From the NCBI RefSeq assembly GCF_018361265.1, contig NZ_JAFLNH010000001.1, positions 558,001 through 622,000 on the forward strand: a stretch of DNA of 64,000 nucleotides, given 5' to 3'. Under the pieces are notes generated by a model. The model was not told the DNA's origin. It made no database searches and saw nothing but the letters and a program-made list of their open reading frames with translations. This stretch comes from Mycobacterium sp. SM1. GTDB taxonomy: Bacteria > Actinomycetota > Actinomycetes > Mycobacteriales > Mycobacteriaceae. This document shows positions 13,713 to 25,195 of this stretch, piece by piece; position 1 is the stretch's first letter; each line of letters begins with the position of its first letter. Position numbers and translations under genes: made by a program.

Positions 13713-14156
13713 TCACGGGCTGCGCCTGCGTGCGCGCGGCGACGGCCGGGATTCCAGCCATGACAAAAACGCGGTCAACGCACCCCGGTCCAACGCGAGC
13801 TCATAACCGCGCCGGTGAACCTGCGTGGTGTCGCGCAGCTCCAAAACCACGATCTCCTCGGTCATGATGTCAAACTCGTCGCCGCGCGGCGATCGCCGCG
13901 AAACAACTTCGACTCCCCGTCTGCTAAGCCGACGATCGGGCCACAAACGGACACTGGAAAGCCGATAGAACGCGGCCTCTCCGCCCTGATAACGAACGAC
14001 GCCGTGCCGCCACCCCTGGCCCGCGGCCGCGGGGATGTCCCGCATGATCGCCGCGGTTCCGCCCTGACGCAACTTCCACAACCGATAGCTCAGCGCAACG
14101 ACAATCAGCAGCAACACAGCGGCCAGCACGACCACCGCGATCATGGGCGCGCTCAC
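13713..14156 (-). CDS. DUF2550 membrane-anchored protein (Rv1312 homologue)
   Basis: A 147-residue protein with one N-terminal transmembrane helix (about 5-27, IAVVVLAAVLLLIVVALSYRLW) followed by a soluble domain with WRHGVVRYQGGEAAFYRLSSVRLWPDRRLSR, the DUF2550 signature of actinobacteria. It starts 14 bp after atpC on the same strand and is probably the last gene of the ATP synthase operon. No biochemical role is established. The conserved position suggests a link to the ATP synthase or the envelope. Confidence 0.85.
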   Translation of the reverse strand: MSAPMIAVVVLAAVLLLIVVALSYRLWKLRQGGTAAIMRDIPAAAGQGWRHGVVRYQGGEAAFYRLSSVRLWPDRRLSRRGVEVVSRRSPRGDEFDIMTEEIVVLELRDTTQVHRRGYELALDRGALTAFLSWLESRPSPRARRRSP

Positions 14157-14170
14157 CGGCCACGGCCTGC

Positions 14171-14539
14171 TTAGTCGAGCACGCCCAAGGCGCGTAACCT
14201 CGCCCGCCCCCGGGCCGCGATCCTAGGGTCCCCGGACTGGGCGTCATGCCTGGCGGTAGCCTCATCGATCTCCGACGCGAATTCCGCTGATTCGGCAAGG
14301 ATGGTGACACCGCCGTCTTCGGTTACCGTCAAATATCCGCCATGCGTTGCGATGCGCAAGTCTTCCTGCTCTGCGCGCTCAACGCGAACCATGGCATCTT
14401 CGACCAGTTGAGCCACCAACGGGATATGGCGAGGCATGATGCCGATCTCACCGACGGTGGTGCGAGTGAAAATGAACGTAGCCTTACCCGACCACATCTT
14501 CCGGTCGACGTCGACGATGTCGACGTCCATTTCAGCCAT
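14171..14539 (-). CDS. atpC: ATP synthase epsilon subunit
   Basis: A 122-residue F1 epsilon subunit of the central stalk, which couples rotation and inhibits ATP hydrolysis. The beta-sandwich region contains [16 protein letters not shown], the usual epsilon motif. The C-terminal helical part ([15 protein letters not shown]) is short and ends [19 protein letters not shown], as in mycobacteria. I take the ATG at 14539 ([12 protein letters not shown]); a GTG two codons upstream is possible. It lies 30 bp after atpD. Confidence 0.93.
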   Translation of the reverse strand: MAEMDVDIVDVDRKMWSGKATFIFTRTTVGEIGIMPRHIPLVAQLVEDAMVRVERAEQEDLRIATHGGYLTVTEDGGVTILAESAEFASEIDEATARHDAQSGDPRIAARGRARLRALGVLD

Positions 14540-14569
14540 GCCCACACACCACCTTTGCCCCTCGCGACA

Positions 14570-16045
<1,476 letters not shown>

Positions 16046-16059
16046 CTATTGATAAGAGC

Positions 16060-16974
16060 TCACTTCGTGGCCTCGGCGAGCGCGTTCGCGCCGCCGACGA
16101 TCTCGCTGATTTCCTGAGTGATCTGGGCTTGCCGCTCGCGGTTGGCTTCCAGCGTCAAGGCTTTGATGAGGTCGTCGGCATTGTCAGTAGCCGACTTCAT
16201 CGCTCGTTGACGCGATGCCAATTCCGATGCCGCAGATTCTAATAGCGCCGCATAGACCCGCGTGGTCAGATACCGCGGCAGCAGCGACTCAAAGAGCGTG
16301 GTGGCGTCCGGTTCGAAAGAGTACAGCGTGCGTGGACCAATCTCCTCCTGCACATATTCCACCACCATCGGGGCGATCCGGCGAGCTTCCGCAGACTGCG
16401 ACAACATCGATTTGAATTCGGTGTACACGATGTGCAACTCATCGACCCCGACGGAACCATCGGCCCCTGGGCCACCGTCAGCTCCGGCCATGAACGTCTC
16501 CACCAGAGTCGACGCGATCGCAGTGGCATTCTCGTAGTGAGGTTGCTCAGAGAACCCCGCCCACGACTCGGTAATGTTCCAATTCCGGAAACTATAGTAG
16601 CTCAACGCTTTACGACCCACCACATACAGTACCGGCGTCTTGCCTTCCTCCCGCAGCAAAGAGAACAGCTCCTCGGCGCGGCGGAAAATATTGGCGTTAT
16701 AGGCACCGCACAGACCACGGTCGGACGACACCACCAGAACGCCTGCCCGTTTCGGCTCAGGACGCTCGACCAGCAACGGATGGTCCAGCGCGGATTCGGC
16801 AGCCAGAGTGGTAAGCATGCGAGTGATCTCAAACGCATAGGGCCTGGCGGCCGCGAGCCGGGCCTGCGCCCTGGCGATACGTGACGTTGCGATCAGCTCT
16901 TGGGCCTTGGTGATCTTCTTGATCGAACCAGCGGAGCGGATCCGTCCCCGCAATTCGCGAAGTGTGGCAGCCAT
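16060..16974 (-). CDS. atpG: ATP synthase gamma subunit
   Basis: A 304-residue rotor-shaft subunit. The terminal coiled-coil helices are visible as [25 protein letters not shown] (about 5-30) and [34 protein letters not shown] at the C-terminus. The segment [22 protein letters not shown] (about 165-190) is the extra loop characteristic of mycobacterial gamma, linked in published work to low ATP hydrolysis. The gene starts 6 bp after the atpA stop. Confidence 0.95.
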   Translation of the reverse strand: MAATLRELRGRIRSAGSIKKITKAQELIATSRIARAQARLAAARPYAFEITRMLTTLAAESALDHPLLVERPEPKRAGVLVVSSDRGLCGAYNANIFRRAEELFSLLREEGKTPVLYVVGRKALSYYSFRNWNITESWAGFSEQPHYENATAIASTLVETFMAGADGGPGADGSVGVDELHIVYTEFKSMLSQSAEARRIAPMVVEYVQEEIGPRTLYSFEPDATTLFESLLPRYLTTRVYAALLESAASELASRQRAMKSATDNADDLIKALTLEANRERQAQITQEISEIVGGANALAEATK

Positions 16975-16980
16975 GGTCGA

Positions 16981-18630
16981 CTACTTCTTCTTCGGTGGCA
17001 GCGGCTTGCGGACCTGCACCGCTTCTTTGCCCAGCTTTTCTTCGTCAAGGGCTTCCACGTGCTCGTCGGGGACTACGGAGCCACCGGCCGTGGGAGCAAA
17101 CCCTTTCTTGAAGTGATTAACCGCCTTGGCCAGCCTGTCGCTGAGCTCTTCGGTGAGCTTCTGCGATTCCCTGAGCTCCGCAAAGATGTCCTGTTCAGAG
17201 GCGCGCATGTGGTCCAGGAACTCTGTTTCGAAGCGGCGGACATCTTCGATGGGCACCGAGTCCAGATGGCCGGCGGTGCCCAAAAAGATCGACACCACCT
17301 GCTCCTCGACGGGCATCGGCTGGAACTGAGGTTGCTTGAGCAGCTCGACCAGCCTAGCGCCACGCTCCAACTGCGCTTTTGACGTGGCGTCTAGATCGGA
17401 AGCGAAGGCGGCGAAGGCTTCTAGTTCGCGATACTGCGAGAGATCCAGGCGCAGCGACCCTGCGACGTCTTTCATAGCCTTGATTTGCGCGTTACCGCCC
17501 ACCCTGGACACCGACACCCCGACGTTGATCGCCGGGCGCACGCCCTGGTTGAACAGATCGGTCTCCAAGAAACACTGGCCATCGGTGATGGAGATCACGT
17601 TGGTGGGGATGTAAGCGGAGATGTCGTTGGCCTTGGTCTCAATGATCGGCAACCCGGTGAGCGAACCACCACCGAGCTCGTCGGAAAGCTTCGCGCAGCG
17701 CTCCAGCAAACGCGAGTGTAGGTAGAACACGTCGCCGGGATAGGCTTCCCGGCCGGGGGGACGCCGCAGCAACAGCGAAATCGCACGGTAGGCCTCCGCC
17801 TGCTTGGTCAGGTCGTCAAAGACGATCAGCACATGTTTGCCCTCATACATCCAATGCTGGCCGATCGCCGAACCGGTATAGGGAGCAAGCCATTTGAAAC
17901 CGGCGGATTCCGATGCGGGGGCGGCAACGATGGTGGTGTAGTCCATAGCACCACCCTCTTCCAAAGCCCGGCGCACCGCAGCGATCGTGGTGCCCTTCTG
18001 CCCGATCGCGACGTACACACACCGGACCTGCAGCTTGGGATCCCCACTCTCCCAGTTCTTCCGCTGATTGAGGATGGTGTCCACGCAGACCGCGGTCTTG
18101 CCCGTCTTGCGGTCGCCGATGATCAGCTGCCGCTGCCCGCGACCGATCGGCGTCATCGAATCGATGGCTTTGATGCCGGTCTGCAGGGGTTCTTTAACAC
18201 CTTGACGCTGTACCACCGACGGCGCCTGGACCTCCAGTGCGCGCCGGGTCTGGGCGTCGATGTCCCCACCGCCGTCGATCGGCTGCCCGAGCGGGTTGAT
18301 CACCCGGCCGAGGAACGCATCGCCGACTGGAACTGACAACACTTCCCCGGTGCGTTTAACCTGCTGGCCTTCTTCGATTCGCTCGAAATCCCCGAGGATC
18401 ACCGCGCCGACACTGTGCTCGTCGAGGTTGAGCGCTACCCCGAGGATTCCGCCTGGGAACTCGAGCAGCTCTTGGGTCATCACCGATGGCAACCCCTCGA
18501 TATGGGCGATGCCATCCCCGGCGTCGATGACGGTGCCGACCTCCTCGCGAGTGGCATCTGAGGTAAAAGAGCTAACGTATTCCTCGATCGCGCCCTGGAT
18601 CTCATCCGCGGAGATTGTCAACTCTGCCAT
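16981..18630 (-). CDS. atpA: ATP synthase alpha subunit
   Basis: A 549-residue regulatory F1 subunit. The P-loop is [14 protein letters not shown] (about 172-185) and the alpha-specific arginine finger region is [34 protein letters not shown]. The C-terminus is extended beyond E. coli alpha and ends [10 protein letters not shown]...[20 protein letters not shown]; this mycobacterial extension suppresses ATPase activity in published work. It lies 31 bp after atpH. Confidence 0.97.
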   Translation of the reverse strand: MAELTISADEIQGAIEEYVSSFTSDATREEVGTVIDAGDGIAHIEGLPSVMTQELLEFPGGILGVALNLDEHSVGAVILGDFERIEEGQQVKRTGEVLSVPVGDAFLGRVINPLGQPIDGGGDIDAQTRRALEVQAPSVVQRQGVKEPLQTGIKAIDSMTPIGRGQRQLIIGDRKTGKTAVCVDTILNQRKNWESGDPKLQVRCVYVAIGQKGTTIAAVRRALEEGGAMDYTTIVAAPASESAGFKWLAPYTGSAIGQHWMYEGKHVLIVFDDLTKQAEAYRAISLLLRRPPGREAYPGDVFYLHSRLLERCAKLSDELGGGSLTGLPIIETKANDISAYIPTNVISITDGQCFLETDLFNQGVRPAINVGVSVSRVGGNAQIKAMKDVAGSLRLDLSQYRELEAFAAFASDLDATSKAQLERGARLVELLKQPQFQPMPVEEQVVSIFLGTAGHLDSVPIEDVRRFETEFLDHMRASEQDIFAELRESQKLTEELSDRLAKAVNHFKKGFAPTAGGSVVPDEHVEALDEEKLGKEAVQVRKPLPPKKK

Positions 18631-18661
18631 AGCTTTTCGTCTTCCTGCTTGATGTTATTGC

Positions 18662-20002
18662 TCAGTCGGGTAATTGGGTTTCGGCGGCGGTCAGACGAGA
18701 CGAGAGCGTGCCGTCGATCACCTCGTCGCCGACGCAGATCGACAATCCCCCCAGCAGCGCCGGGTCGATCTGCAGCTGCACGGTCACCGGATGACCGTAG
18801 ATACGGCCCAATACCCCACTGAGACGGGTGCGCTGGGCTTCGCTGAGCTCGGCCGCCGCGCTGACGTGTGCCACGACCTCGCCTCGGCGAGCCACCGCCA
18901 CCTCGGCCAGCTCCAGCACCGCCTCCTCAGCCGGCCGGCCCCGTATCAGCTCGATGGTCTGCGACAGCAGCGCCACGGTGATCGAGTTGACGCCGGCGCT
19001 GGCGCTCTCCAGCACGTTGCGCAGCAGCCGGATCCGGCCTTCGGCGGGCGCGCCGTAGTCGCCAAGCAGGAGGGCAAGACGGGGCTGCGCGTCCAGAATG
19101 CGGCTAAACCGGAACAGCTGATCTTCCACCTCGTCGACCTGACCCGCACGTTCGGCCTGAACCAAAAGCGCCTGCCGCGCAATGTATTCCACTGCATCGA
19201 TCAGGTCGGACTCGGCCGACCAGCGCGCCGCCACGGCGCTCCGCAACAGCTCGAGTGCGGGGTCTCCGACTTTGCCGGAAACCAGCCGTTCGATCAACCG
19301 GATGCGAGGGGTTGCGTCCTCGCTCGGCTGGATGAGATACCGGGTGACCACGAGTTCAGCGTCCAGCAGTTTGGCGACCGATGCCAGCTCCTCGGCCAAA
19401 ACGGCCAGGCCCCTGTCATCGAGGCCGGTCGCTATCTCGTCGAATCGCTCCAGCAGACCGGTCACCGCTTGTCGACTGGAGGTGCGCATTCTACCCAACA
19501 CGGGATGCTTGACGTCCGCCGCCGAAGGCGCCATCGCATCCAGCTCGTCGAGGAAGCGATCAACGGTGGCCGACTGCCGCACCGGATTAGCGACATGTTC
19601 ACGCACCAATTCCCTTGCGCGCTGCACCGATTCGTAACCGAGGTCTTGGCGAAGCTGCCGGATCAGCTGCGCACGAAGCAACTCGACCTGCCGCGCCCCC
19701 TGCACTCTAATGCGCTCTACCTCGGCGTCGGCCTGAGCCCGGAGCTGTTCGATGATGCGTTCGGCGTCAAGGCGTGCTTCTTCGGTTACCCGCTGCGCGT
19801 CAACTTTGGCGCCTTCCAGGGCCCTGGCATGAGCCTGGCTCGCTTCGGCCAGCAGTTTCGCCGCGCTAGCAGCCTCTTCCAACTCCGTGCGCACCGCGTT
19901 CTGCCGGGCCGTCATCAGCGAGCGTACCGGCGGCACGGCGTAGCGCCATACCAGGAACACGATAACCGCGAACCCGAACAGCTGCCCGATAAACGTTGAC
20001 AT
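18662..20002 (-). CDS. atpH: ATP synthase b-delta fusion subunit
   Basis: A 446-residue fusion peculiar to mycobacteria. The N-terminus (about 1-170) is a b-type peripheral stalk with one membrane helix ([21 protein letters not shown]) and a long Ala/Arg/Glu-rich coiled coil. The C-terminal half (about 270-446) is the delta subunit, with the typical end [20 protein letters not shown]. The fused chain pairs with AtpF to form the peripheral stalk. The length equals that of Rv1307. It lies 5 bp after atpF. Confidence 0.95.
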   Translation of the reverse strand: MSTFIGQLFGFAVIVFLVWRYAVPPVRSLMTARQNAVRTELEEAASAAKLLAEASQAHARALEGAKVDAQRVTEEARLDAERIIEQLRAQADAEVERIRVQGARQVELLRAQLIRQLRQDLGYESVQRARELVREHVANPVRQSATVDRFLDELDAMAPSAADVKHPVLGRMRTSSRQAVTGLLERFDEIATGLDDRGLAVLAEELASVAKLLDAELVVTRYLIQPSEDATPRIRLIERLVSGKVGDPALELLRSAVAARWSAESDLIDAVEYIARQALLVQAERAGQVDEVEDQLFRFSRILDAQPRLALLLGDYGAPAEGRIRLLRNVLESASAGVNSITVALLSQTIELIRGRPAEEAVLELAEVAVARRGEVVAHVSAAAELSEAQRTRLSGVLGRIYGHPVTVQLQIDPALLGGLSICVGDEVIDGTLSSRLTAAETQLPD

Positions 20003-20007
20003 GGCCG

Positions 20008-20547
20008 TTACCGCCCAGCCGTCCTGGTGATCGCCGTCGTCGAGGTCGCTGTGGTGATATCGATGCCCAGGATGCGGCTGGCGAGGGTCGCCGACATCGC
20101 CTCCACGCGCGAGCGCAGATCCGCGGCCACCGCATCGCCCTCCCGTTTCAGTTGCTCACCGGCGCTTTGCAGGGTCGCCGCTACCTGTTCCTCAGCGCGC
20201 GCCCGCATGTCCTCAAGGATTTTGCGGCCTTGCGCCCGGGCGTCGTCGCGCAAGGTCGACGCCCGAGTCCGGGCCTCACCCATCGCGCGTTCGTAGTCGG
20301 CTTGCGCAGCGGCCAACTGCTCGGCCGCCGTCTTGTTGTCTGCCAGGGTTTTGGTGACGATATTCTCGCGCTCCCGCAGCACCTTCATGATCGGCGGCAC
20401 CACGAAGGTGCCGATCACGCCGAGCACGATCAGGAAAATAACCAGCACAAAGAAGAATGTGCCGTTGGGGATGAGGAAGTTGTTGCCACCTTCCGCCACC
20501 GCCCGACCGACGGCGAGAACGCTAGCGCTCACGTGAGCCTGATTCAT
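20008..20547 (-). CDS. atpF: ATP synthase subunit b
   Basis: A 179-residue peripheral-stalk subunit with one membrane helix (about 30-52, [23 protein letters not shown]) followed by a long coiled coil rich in Ala, Glu and Arg (about 55-165). It pairs with the b-delta fusion. It sits 27 bp after atpE. Confidence 0.94.
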   Translation of the reverse strand: MNQAHVSASVLAVGRAVAEGGNNFLIPNGTFFFVLVIFLIVLGVIGTFVVPPIMKVLRERENIVTKTLADNKTAAEQLAAAQADYERAMGEARTRASTLRDDARAQGRKILEDMRARAEEQVAATLQSAGEQLKREGDAVAADLRSRVEAMSATLASRILGIDITTATSTTAITRTAGR

Positions 20548-20574
20548 GAGTTAGCGACACCCACCACAACTTGA

Positions 20575-20823
<249 letters not shown>

Positions 20824-20895
20824 TTATCCTCCTTGGTGTCTGGTAGAGGTCTACCAGTTTTCTTTTTCTGTTGTGTGCCCCGGCCGCTGGCCGTT

Positions 20896-21678
20896 CTATC
20901 CGTGTCCTTCTTCAAGCTCCATTGACTGGCCAAAGTACAAGATCGTCAATAACGCGAAGATGAAAGCCTGGATGAATCCGACAAACAAGTCGAAGGCCTT
21001 CCACACCGCGTTGGGTGCCCACAGGATATACGGCGGGAAAAGAGCGATCAGGGCGACCATGATCCCCCCGGCGAAGATATTGCCGAAAAGTCGAAGTGAC
21101 AGCGAGATCGGCTTGGCGACCTCTTCGACTACGTTGATCGGCGAGAATATCACCCCAACCGCCTTGGGCAGGGTCTCCCATACGTGTCCCTTCAGCACCT
21201 TGGCGGGATACCCGGCGATGCCACTGCGCCAGACTCCCGCGAGGTGGTAGCAGACGAACACAAACACGGTGAGCGCCAACACATAGTTGATGTCCGCCGC
21301 CGCCGGCTTGAGCAGTTCGGTGGTTTGCCCGGCCGCGTCGGTGTATTGCAGCGGGAGGACCGACAGCCAGTTCGAAACCAGGATGAACACGAAAATCGTC
21401 ACCGCTAGCGGCAGCACAAACGGTGCGATTCGCATGCCGATGGTGCTCTCAATCTGGTCCCGCATCTGGATGGTGATCGCCTCGAAGAACAACTGCACTC
21501 CACTGGGCACGTCCGACGACGTGACTTTGGCACGCAGGAAGAGAGCAAGCGCGATCACGATCACCGCGGCGATCGCGGTCGACAGAATGGTATCGACGTT
21601 GACGGTCATCCCGAACCATGTGGCGGTGGCATGCTCGCCGACCTCGATTCGGGCCTCTGCCAAGATCGTCTCACTCAT
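20896..21678 (-). CDS. atpB: ATP synthase subunit a
   Basis: A 260-residue membrane subunit that forms the two proton half-channels against the c-ring. The essential arginine is in [15 protein letters not shown] (about residue 186), and five to six hydrophobic helices are visible. I chose the ATG at 21678 ([14 protein letters not shown]) because it has an AAAGGAA Shine-Dalgarno and matches the family; the frame is open to 21753. The loop [25 protein letters not shown] is about 10 residues longer than I recall in M. tuberculosis. The start overlaps the upstream gene by 8 bp. Confidence 0.95.
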   Translation of the reverse strand: MSETILAEARIEVGEHATATWFGMTVNVDTILSTAIAAVIVIALALFLRAKVTSSDVPSGVQLFFEAITIQMRDQIESTIGMRIAPFVLPLAVTIFVFILVSNWLSVLPLQYTDAAGQTTELLKPAAADINYVLALTVFVFVCYHLAGVWRSGIAGYPAKVLKGHVWETLPKAVGVIFSPINVVEEVAKPISLSLRLFGNIFAGGIMVALIALFPPYILWAPNAVWKAFDLFVGFIQAFIFALLTILYFGQSMELEEGHG

Positions 21679-22159
21679 TGCGGGTTCCTTTGCCATCAGT
21701 GCCTTCGCCGCCCGGACTCGGGTGACCCGGTGTCGCCGACGACTCCACACCAAAAGTGCGCAGCTTCTTCCACACCGGCACTACGGTCGATGCCACCAAT
21801 ATCACCTGGAAGAGCGCCATCCCGAAGACCACGGCGAGCCCGTCCGGCCGGAAGACAAACGCGATCGTCAAACCAATTACCGTGAGAATCAGCAGCCGTC
21901 CCGCGGAATTCACCGCCATCTTCTTTTTCAACGGATGCGCGTCGGCCGTGATCACCGCGACCGATCGCCGCACCAGGAGGGCATTGAGCAAACCCATCAA
22001 CAGCCCGATGCCAACGAAGGCACCCACCATCGGGCGGCCGAACATACCACCGGTAATGCTGACCGTCAGGGTCAGCACGGCGCAGATGACAAGGAGGCGA
22101 AGCGGCCGGAAGACAGCAGAGGGCAACACCAACGGCGCGTCCTGCGCAGGTGTCGTCAC
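21671..22159 (-). CDS. AtpI-like membrane protein, first gene of the ATP synthase operon (Rv1303 homologue)
   Basis: A 162-residue protein with four hydrophobic segments (about 20-38, 45-65, 90-107, 112-130) and a polar C-terminal tail ending [15 protein letters not shown]. It precedes and overlaps atpB, the position held by atpI/uncI in other bacteria, where the product helps c-ring assembly. Sequence similarity to AtpI cannot be judged by eye, so the role is inferred from position and topology. Confidence 0.8.
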   Translation of the reverse strand: MTTPAQDAPLVLPSAVFRPLRLLVICAVLTLTVSITGGMFGRPMVGAFVGIGLLMGLLNALLVRRSVAVITADAHPLKKKMAVNSAGRLLILTVIGLTIAFVFRPDGLAVVFGMALFQVILVASTVVPVWKKLRTFGVESSATPGHPSPGGEGTDGKGTRNE

Positions 22160-22193
22160 TGCGGTACCTCGATCCCGGGTAGATGGAGCCTGA

Positions 22194-22207
22194 CCGATAA
22201 ATCGGTG
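22194..22207. promoter_or_regulatory. Inverted repeat upstream of the ATP synthase operon
   Basis: ACCGATAAATCGGT has perfect 6-bp arms with a 2-bp spacer and lies 35 bp upstream of the first ATG of the atp operon, inside a 218-bp intergenic region. It could be an operator or a small leader hairpin. No known motif is recognised. Confidence 0.3.
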
Positions 22208-22377
22208 ACCCGCTGAGCGTATCGGAACGCGCTCCTGGCTCTGGAATCACCCAAGGGACAGCATCCTGTGTCGGTCGTCCATCGGCGCAATCGGGCTTGC
22301 TTCCAGCGGACCGCGGGCCGAGGCCGGAGCGGTTTTTCGGGTTCTACCTGCACCGTATCATAGTGGTCGAGCTGCTA

Positions 22378-23568
22378 CTACCTGTCGTCGTAGAGGTCTT
22401 GACGCCGGCGCAGGAGCGGGATCAGCGTTGTGATCAGCGCGACCGCGAGCGCGCCCAACATCACCGCGGCGGTGTCGCGTGGGTTGAAGAAGATCGTGCT
22501 TGCGGTGCCTAACGCCACAATGCCCACCCACAGATAAATCAGCAGGACCACGCGGCGATGCGAATGTCCGATCTGCAACAATCGGTGATGCAGGTGCATC
22601 TTGTCGGGACTGAATGCGCTGCGACCGGCCCGGGTCCGGCGCACGATCGCCAGCAAAAGATCGAGCATCGGTACAAATATCACGGCCACCACCAAGAGAA
22701 ACGGGGATAGCAGAGCAAACACGTCGCGAGCGCCGTACGCGTTCTGCGAGATGGGGCCGGCGGCGGTGGTCGATGCGGCGGCAAGCATCAAGCCGATCAG
22801 CATGGAACCGGAATCGCCCATGAAAATCTTGGCCGGGTGAAAGTTGTGCGGCAGAAAGCCTAGGCAGACCCCGGCGAGCACCACCGAAATCACCGCCGGC
22901 GGATAGAACAACACGTCACCACCGTGGTCGCGCAGCAGCCCAACGGAGAACATGCAGATCGCCAACGCCGTGATGAGGCCCAGTCCGGCCGCCAGCCCGT
23001 CGAGGCCATCGACAAAGTTCATCGCGTTGACGATCGCCACCGTCAGCGCCAGCGTGAGCAGGATCGAAGACACCTGGTCCAAGACGATGGTGCCGATACC
23101 ACCAACCGGGATGTACAGCACACTCCAGGCGACCCCCATGGTGACGAGCACGCTGGCAGCGGTGATCTGACCTGCGAACTTCGTCAACGCATCCAGGCCC
23201 CACCGGTCATCGATCAGACCGATCCCCATGATCACCGCACCGGCTACAGCCACGGCCGGCATGCCGGAGGAATACATGAAACCCCGGGTGAGCGCCGGAA
23301 GCTGGGACGCCAGGAAGACGGCCGTAATGACACCGAGATACATCGCCAACCCGCCCATCCGCGGCGTGGGTGTCACGTGCACATCGCGTTCCCGCGGGTA
23401 GGCCACCGCGCCCAGTCGGGTAGCCAGCAGCCGTACGGGCCCAGTTGTGAAGTAGGTGATGATCGCGGCGGTGCCGCCGACCAGGGCGAGTTCACGCAAG
23501 GGGACACCCGCGGGCAGATCGGACAGGGCCAGCAGGCCGCGGGTATGACCGTCCATAGCGCTAAACAC
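22378..23568 (-). CDS. wecA: Decaprenyl-phosphate GlcNAc-1-phosphate transferase (WecA/Rfe)
   Basis: A 396-residue polytopic transferase with about eleven helices. It moves GlcNAc-1-phosphate from UDP-GlcNAc to decaprenyl phosphate, the first step in making the arabinogalactan linker; it is the Rv1302 homologue and belongs to the tunicamycin-sensitive family. Family motifs are VTPTPRMGGLAMYLG (about 66-80), GLIDDRWGLDALTKF (about 120-134), MNFVDGLDGLAAG (about 180-192), FMGDSGSMLIG (about 248) and the HLHHRLLQIGHSHRR loop near the C-terminus. It lies between the Sua5 gene and the ATP synthase operon. Confidence 0.93.
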   Translation of the reverse strand: MFSAMDGHTRGLLALSDLPAGVPLRELALVGGTAAIITYFTTGPVRLLATRLGAVAYPRERDVHVTPTPRMGGLAMYLGVITAVFLASQLPALTRGFMYSSGMPAVAVAGAVIMGIGLIDDRWGLDALTKFAGQITAASVLVTMGVAWSVLYIPVGGIGTIVLDQVSSILLTLALTVAIVNAMNFVDGLDGLAAGLGLITALAICMFSVGLLRDHGGDVLFYPPAVISVVLAGVCLGFLPHNFHPAKIFMGDSGSMLIGLMLAAASTTAAGPISQNAYGARDVFALLSPFLLVVAVIFVPMLDLLLAIVRRTRAGRSAFSPDKMHLHHRLLQIGHSHRRVVLLIYLWVGIVALGTASTIFFNPRDTAAVMLGALAVALITTLIPLLRRRQDLYDDR

Positions 23569-23634
23569 CGAAAAGACCGTACTGCAGCGGCGTCAGGCTC
23601 GGGAAAGTTGTCCGGCTGTTCCCACGCGGGAAAT

Positions 23635-24288
23635 TCACACCGTCAAACTCGCGGGGTCTAGCCGGAGCACCGCGGCGATATCCTCGGCGCTCACCGGACC
23701 CGCTCGTAGGACGCGGGGGGCAAGCCCGGTCAGGTCCAGGATGGTCGAGGCAGCCTGCCGGGTAGCCGGGCCCGCGTCAAGATAGACCTCGACAAGATCG
23801 CCGAACTGGCGGCGGGCCTCATCCACGTCGGCTGCGGGTGGGCGACCGGAAACGTTCGCACTGGATACCGCCATCGGCCCCACTTCACGCAGCAATTCGA
23901 TGGCGACCCGATGCAGCGGCATCCGCAGCATCACCGTGCCCCGCGCATCGCCGAGATCCCACTGCAGCGACGGAGCGTGGCGGACCACCAGGCTCAACGC
24001 ACCCGGCCAGAAAGCCCGCACTAGATCACGGGCCGCGTCGGGCAGGGCGAAAGCCAGACCCTCGATGGTGTGCCAGGAGCCGACCAGCACACCCACCGGC
24101 ATATCGCGCCCGCGACCCTTGGCCGCCAGCAACGCGGCAACCGCGGCGCTGTCGAAAGCGTCGGCACCGACCCCGTAGACGGTGTCCGTCGGCAACACCA
24201 CCAGTCGCCCGCTTTTGACCGCACTGACAGCCGCTGCGATCCCGCGGGAACGCTGGTGGGGCTCAGTGCAGTCGAACAGGAGGGTCAA
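23635..24288 (-). CDS. Sua5/YrdC/TsaC-type L-threonylcarbamoyladenylate synthase (Rv1301 homologue)
   Basis: A 217-residue YrdC-fold enzyme that makes threonylcarbamoyl-AMP from threonine, bicarbonate and ATP for the t6A modification of tRNAs reading ANN codons. The substrate site is visible in GRLVVLPTDTVYGVGADAF (about 28-46), KGRGRDMPVGVLV and AVSSANVSGRPPAAD. The start is a TTG at 24288, preceded by an AGGAGGAG Shine-Dalgarno that belongs to the MIRU-like repeat. It overlaps the end of prmC by 26 bp, so translation is probably coupled. Confidence 0.9.
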   Translation of the reverse strand: MTLLFDCTEPHQRSRGIAAAVSAVKSGRLVVLPTDTVYGVGADAFDSAAVAALLAAKGRGRDMPVGVLVGSWHTIEGLAFALPDAARDLVRAFWPGALSLVVRHAPSLQWDLGDARGTVMLRMPLHRVAIELLREVGPMAVSSANVSGRPPAADVDEARRQFGDLVEVYLDAGPATRQAASTILDLTGLAPRVLRAGPVSAEDIAAVLRLDPASLTV

Positions 24289-25195
24289 CGGCGCTGCTCC
24301 TCCTCATCCCTTCGCTATCGCTTCGCTCTGCATCGTCGCCAGCGCAACTCAACGGCGCTGCTTTCCTGCGTGCTGTCACGAACCTCTGCCGGCCGGCCAA
24401 GTCCTTGCGGGCAACGATGTCATCGAAAAGTCCTGTGCGGAAGATCAATTCGACAGTACAGCTGGACTTTGCCTCATCGTGCTCAATGCCGAGCATTCCG
24501 CCCGGTCGCAGCCAGCGCCCGGCCAGGTCCGCCACCACCGAGATCACCGTCATCCCATCCGGGCCGCCGAACACGGCATGAGGGGGATCATATTGGGCCA
24601 CTTCGGGTTCTAGCGCGGTGCCGTTGGGAACGTAAGGAGGGTTGGCCACCACGAGGTCGACCTGGCCGTTGAGTTCGGTGAGCAGCCCCGGGGTAGTGAC
24701 GTCGGCGCGCACCAGCACCACCCCGGTGCCCGCGACGTTGTGCCGCGCGTAGTTCAGGGCGTCGTCGGAGTCATCAATACCGACCACCCGGGCTTCAGGC
24801 CAGTGATGGGCCAACGCGACCGCCAGCGCCCCCGACCCGGTGCAGACGTCGACGATCACCGGCCGGACCGGAAGCCGTTGCGCAGTCGCCCATGCCAGCA
24901 GGGCTTCGGTCTCCGGACGCGGTATGAACACGCCCGGCCCGACGCGCAGCACCACCGGCCCGAAGGCCACCGTCCCGGTGAGATGCTGCAGCGGTATCCG
25001 GCGCGAACGCGCACCCACCACGTCGTGGTAGCGCGCGAAGAACTCGTCAGGCGGATCGAGCAACGCCAGCCTGCCGCGATCGGTTCCCGCGAGGTGAGCC
25101 GCCAGCAGCTCGGCATCGCAGCGAGCCGAATCGATTCCCGCGTCGGCGAGCACCGCCGCCGCAGAGTCAATAGCGCGCCGTAGCCGGGTCGTCAT
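24263..25195 (-). CDS. prmC: Peptide chain release factor N5-glutamine methyltransferase (HemK/PrmC) with repeat-derived tail
   Basis: A 310-residue SAM-dependent methyltransferase that methylates the Gln of the GGQ motif in release factors. The N-terminal helical domain is followed by the Rossmann core: [16 protein letters not shown] (SAM binding, about 118-133) and the catalytic NPPY in [11 protein letters not shown] (about 190). The natural end is near FVTARRK; the last 30 or so residues ([19 protein letters not shown] and on) are encoded by a MIRU-like repeat. The ATG overlaps the prfA stop by 3 bp (ATGA), consistent with the enzyme acting on the product of the preceding gene. Confidence 0.93.
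   Translation of the reverse strand: MTTRLRRAIDSAAAVLADAGIDSARCDAELLAAHLAGTDRGRLALLDPPDEFFARYHDVVGARSRRIPLQHLTGTVAFGPVVLRVGPGVFIPRPETEALLAWATAQRLPVRPVIVDVCTGSGALAVALAHHWPEARVVGIDDSDDALNYARHNVAGTGVVLVRADVTTPGLLTELNGQVDLVVANPPYVPNGTALEPEVAQYDPPHAVFGGPDGMTVISVVADLAGRWLRPGGMLGIEHDEAKSSCTVELIFRTGLFDDIVARKDLAGRQRFVTARRKAAPLSCAGDDAERSDSEGMRRSSAVDPPVRLH
24285..24362. repeat. MIRU-like interspersed repeat at the prmC/Sua5 gene junction
   Basis: On the plus strand the core reads GCTCCTCCTCATCCCTTCG then CTATCGCTTCGCTCTGCATC then GTCGCCAGCGC, the MIRU consensus I recall from M. tuberculosis (CTCCTCCTCATCGCTGCGCTCTGCATCGTCGCC). It is flanked by exact 14-bp direct copies of TCAACGGCGCTGCT (24285-24298 and 24349-24362), spaced 64 bp. 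The element overlaps the end of prmC and the TTG start of the next gene, the arrangement described for MIRUs. Confidence 0.75.

Noticed and set aside
18674..19999. 441-codon open frame on the plus strand opposite atpH
   Set aside because: It is an antisense shadow of the b-delta fusion gene. Its codon pattern reflects the GC-rich third positions of the real gene, and no family features are visible.
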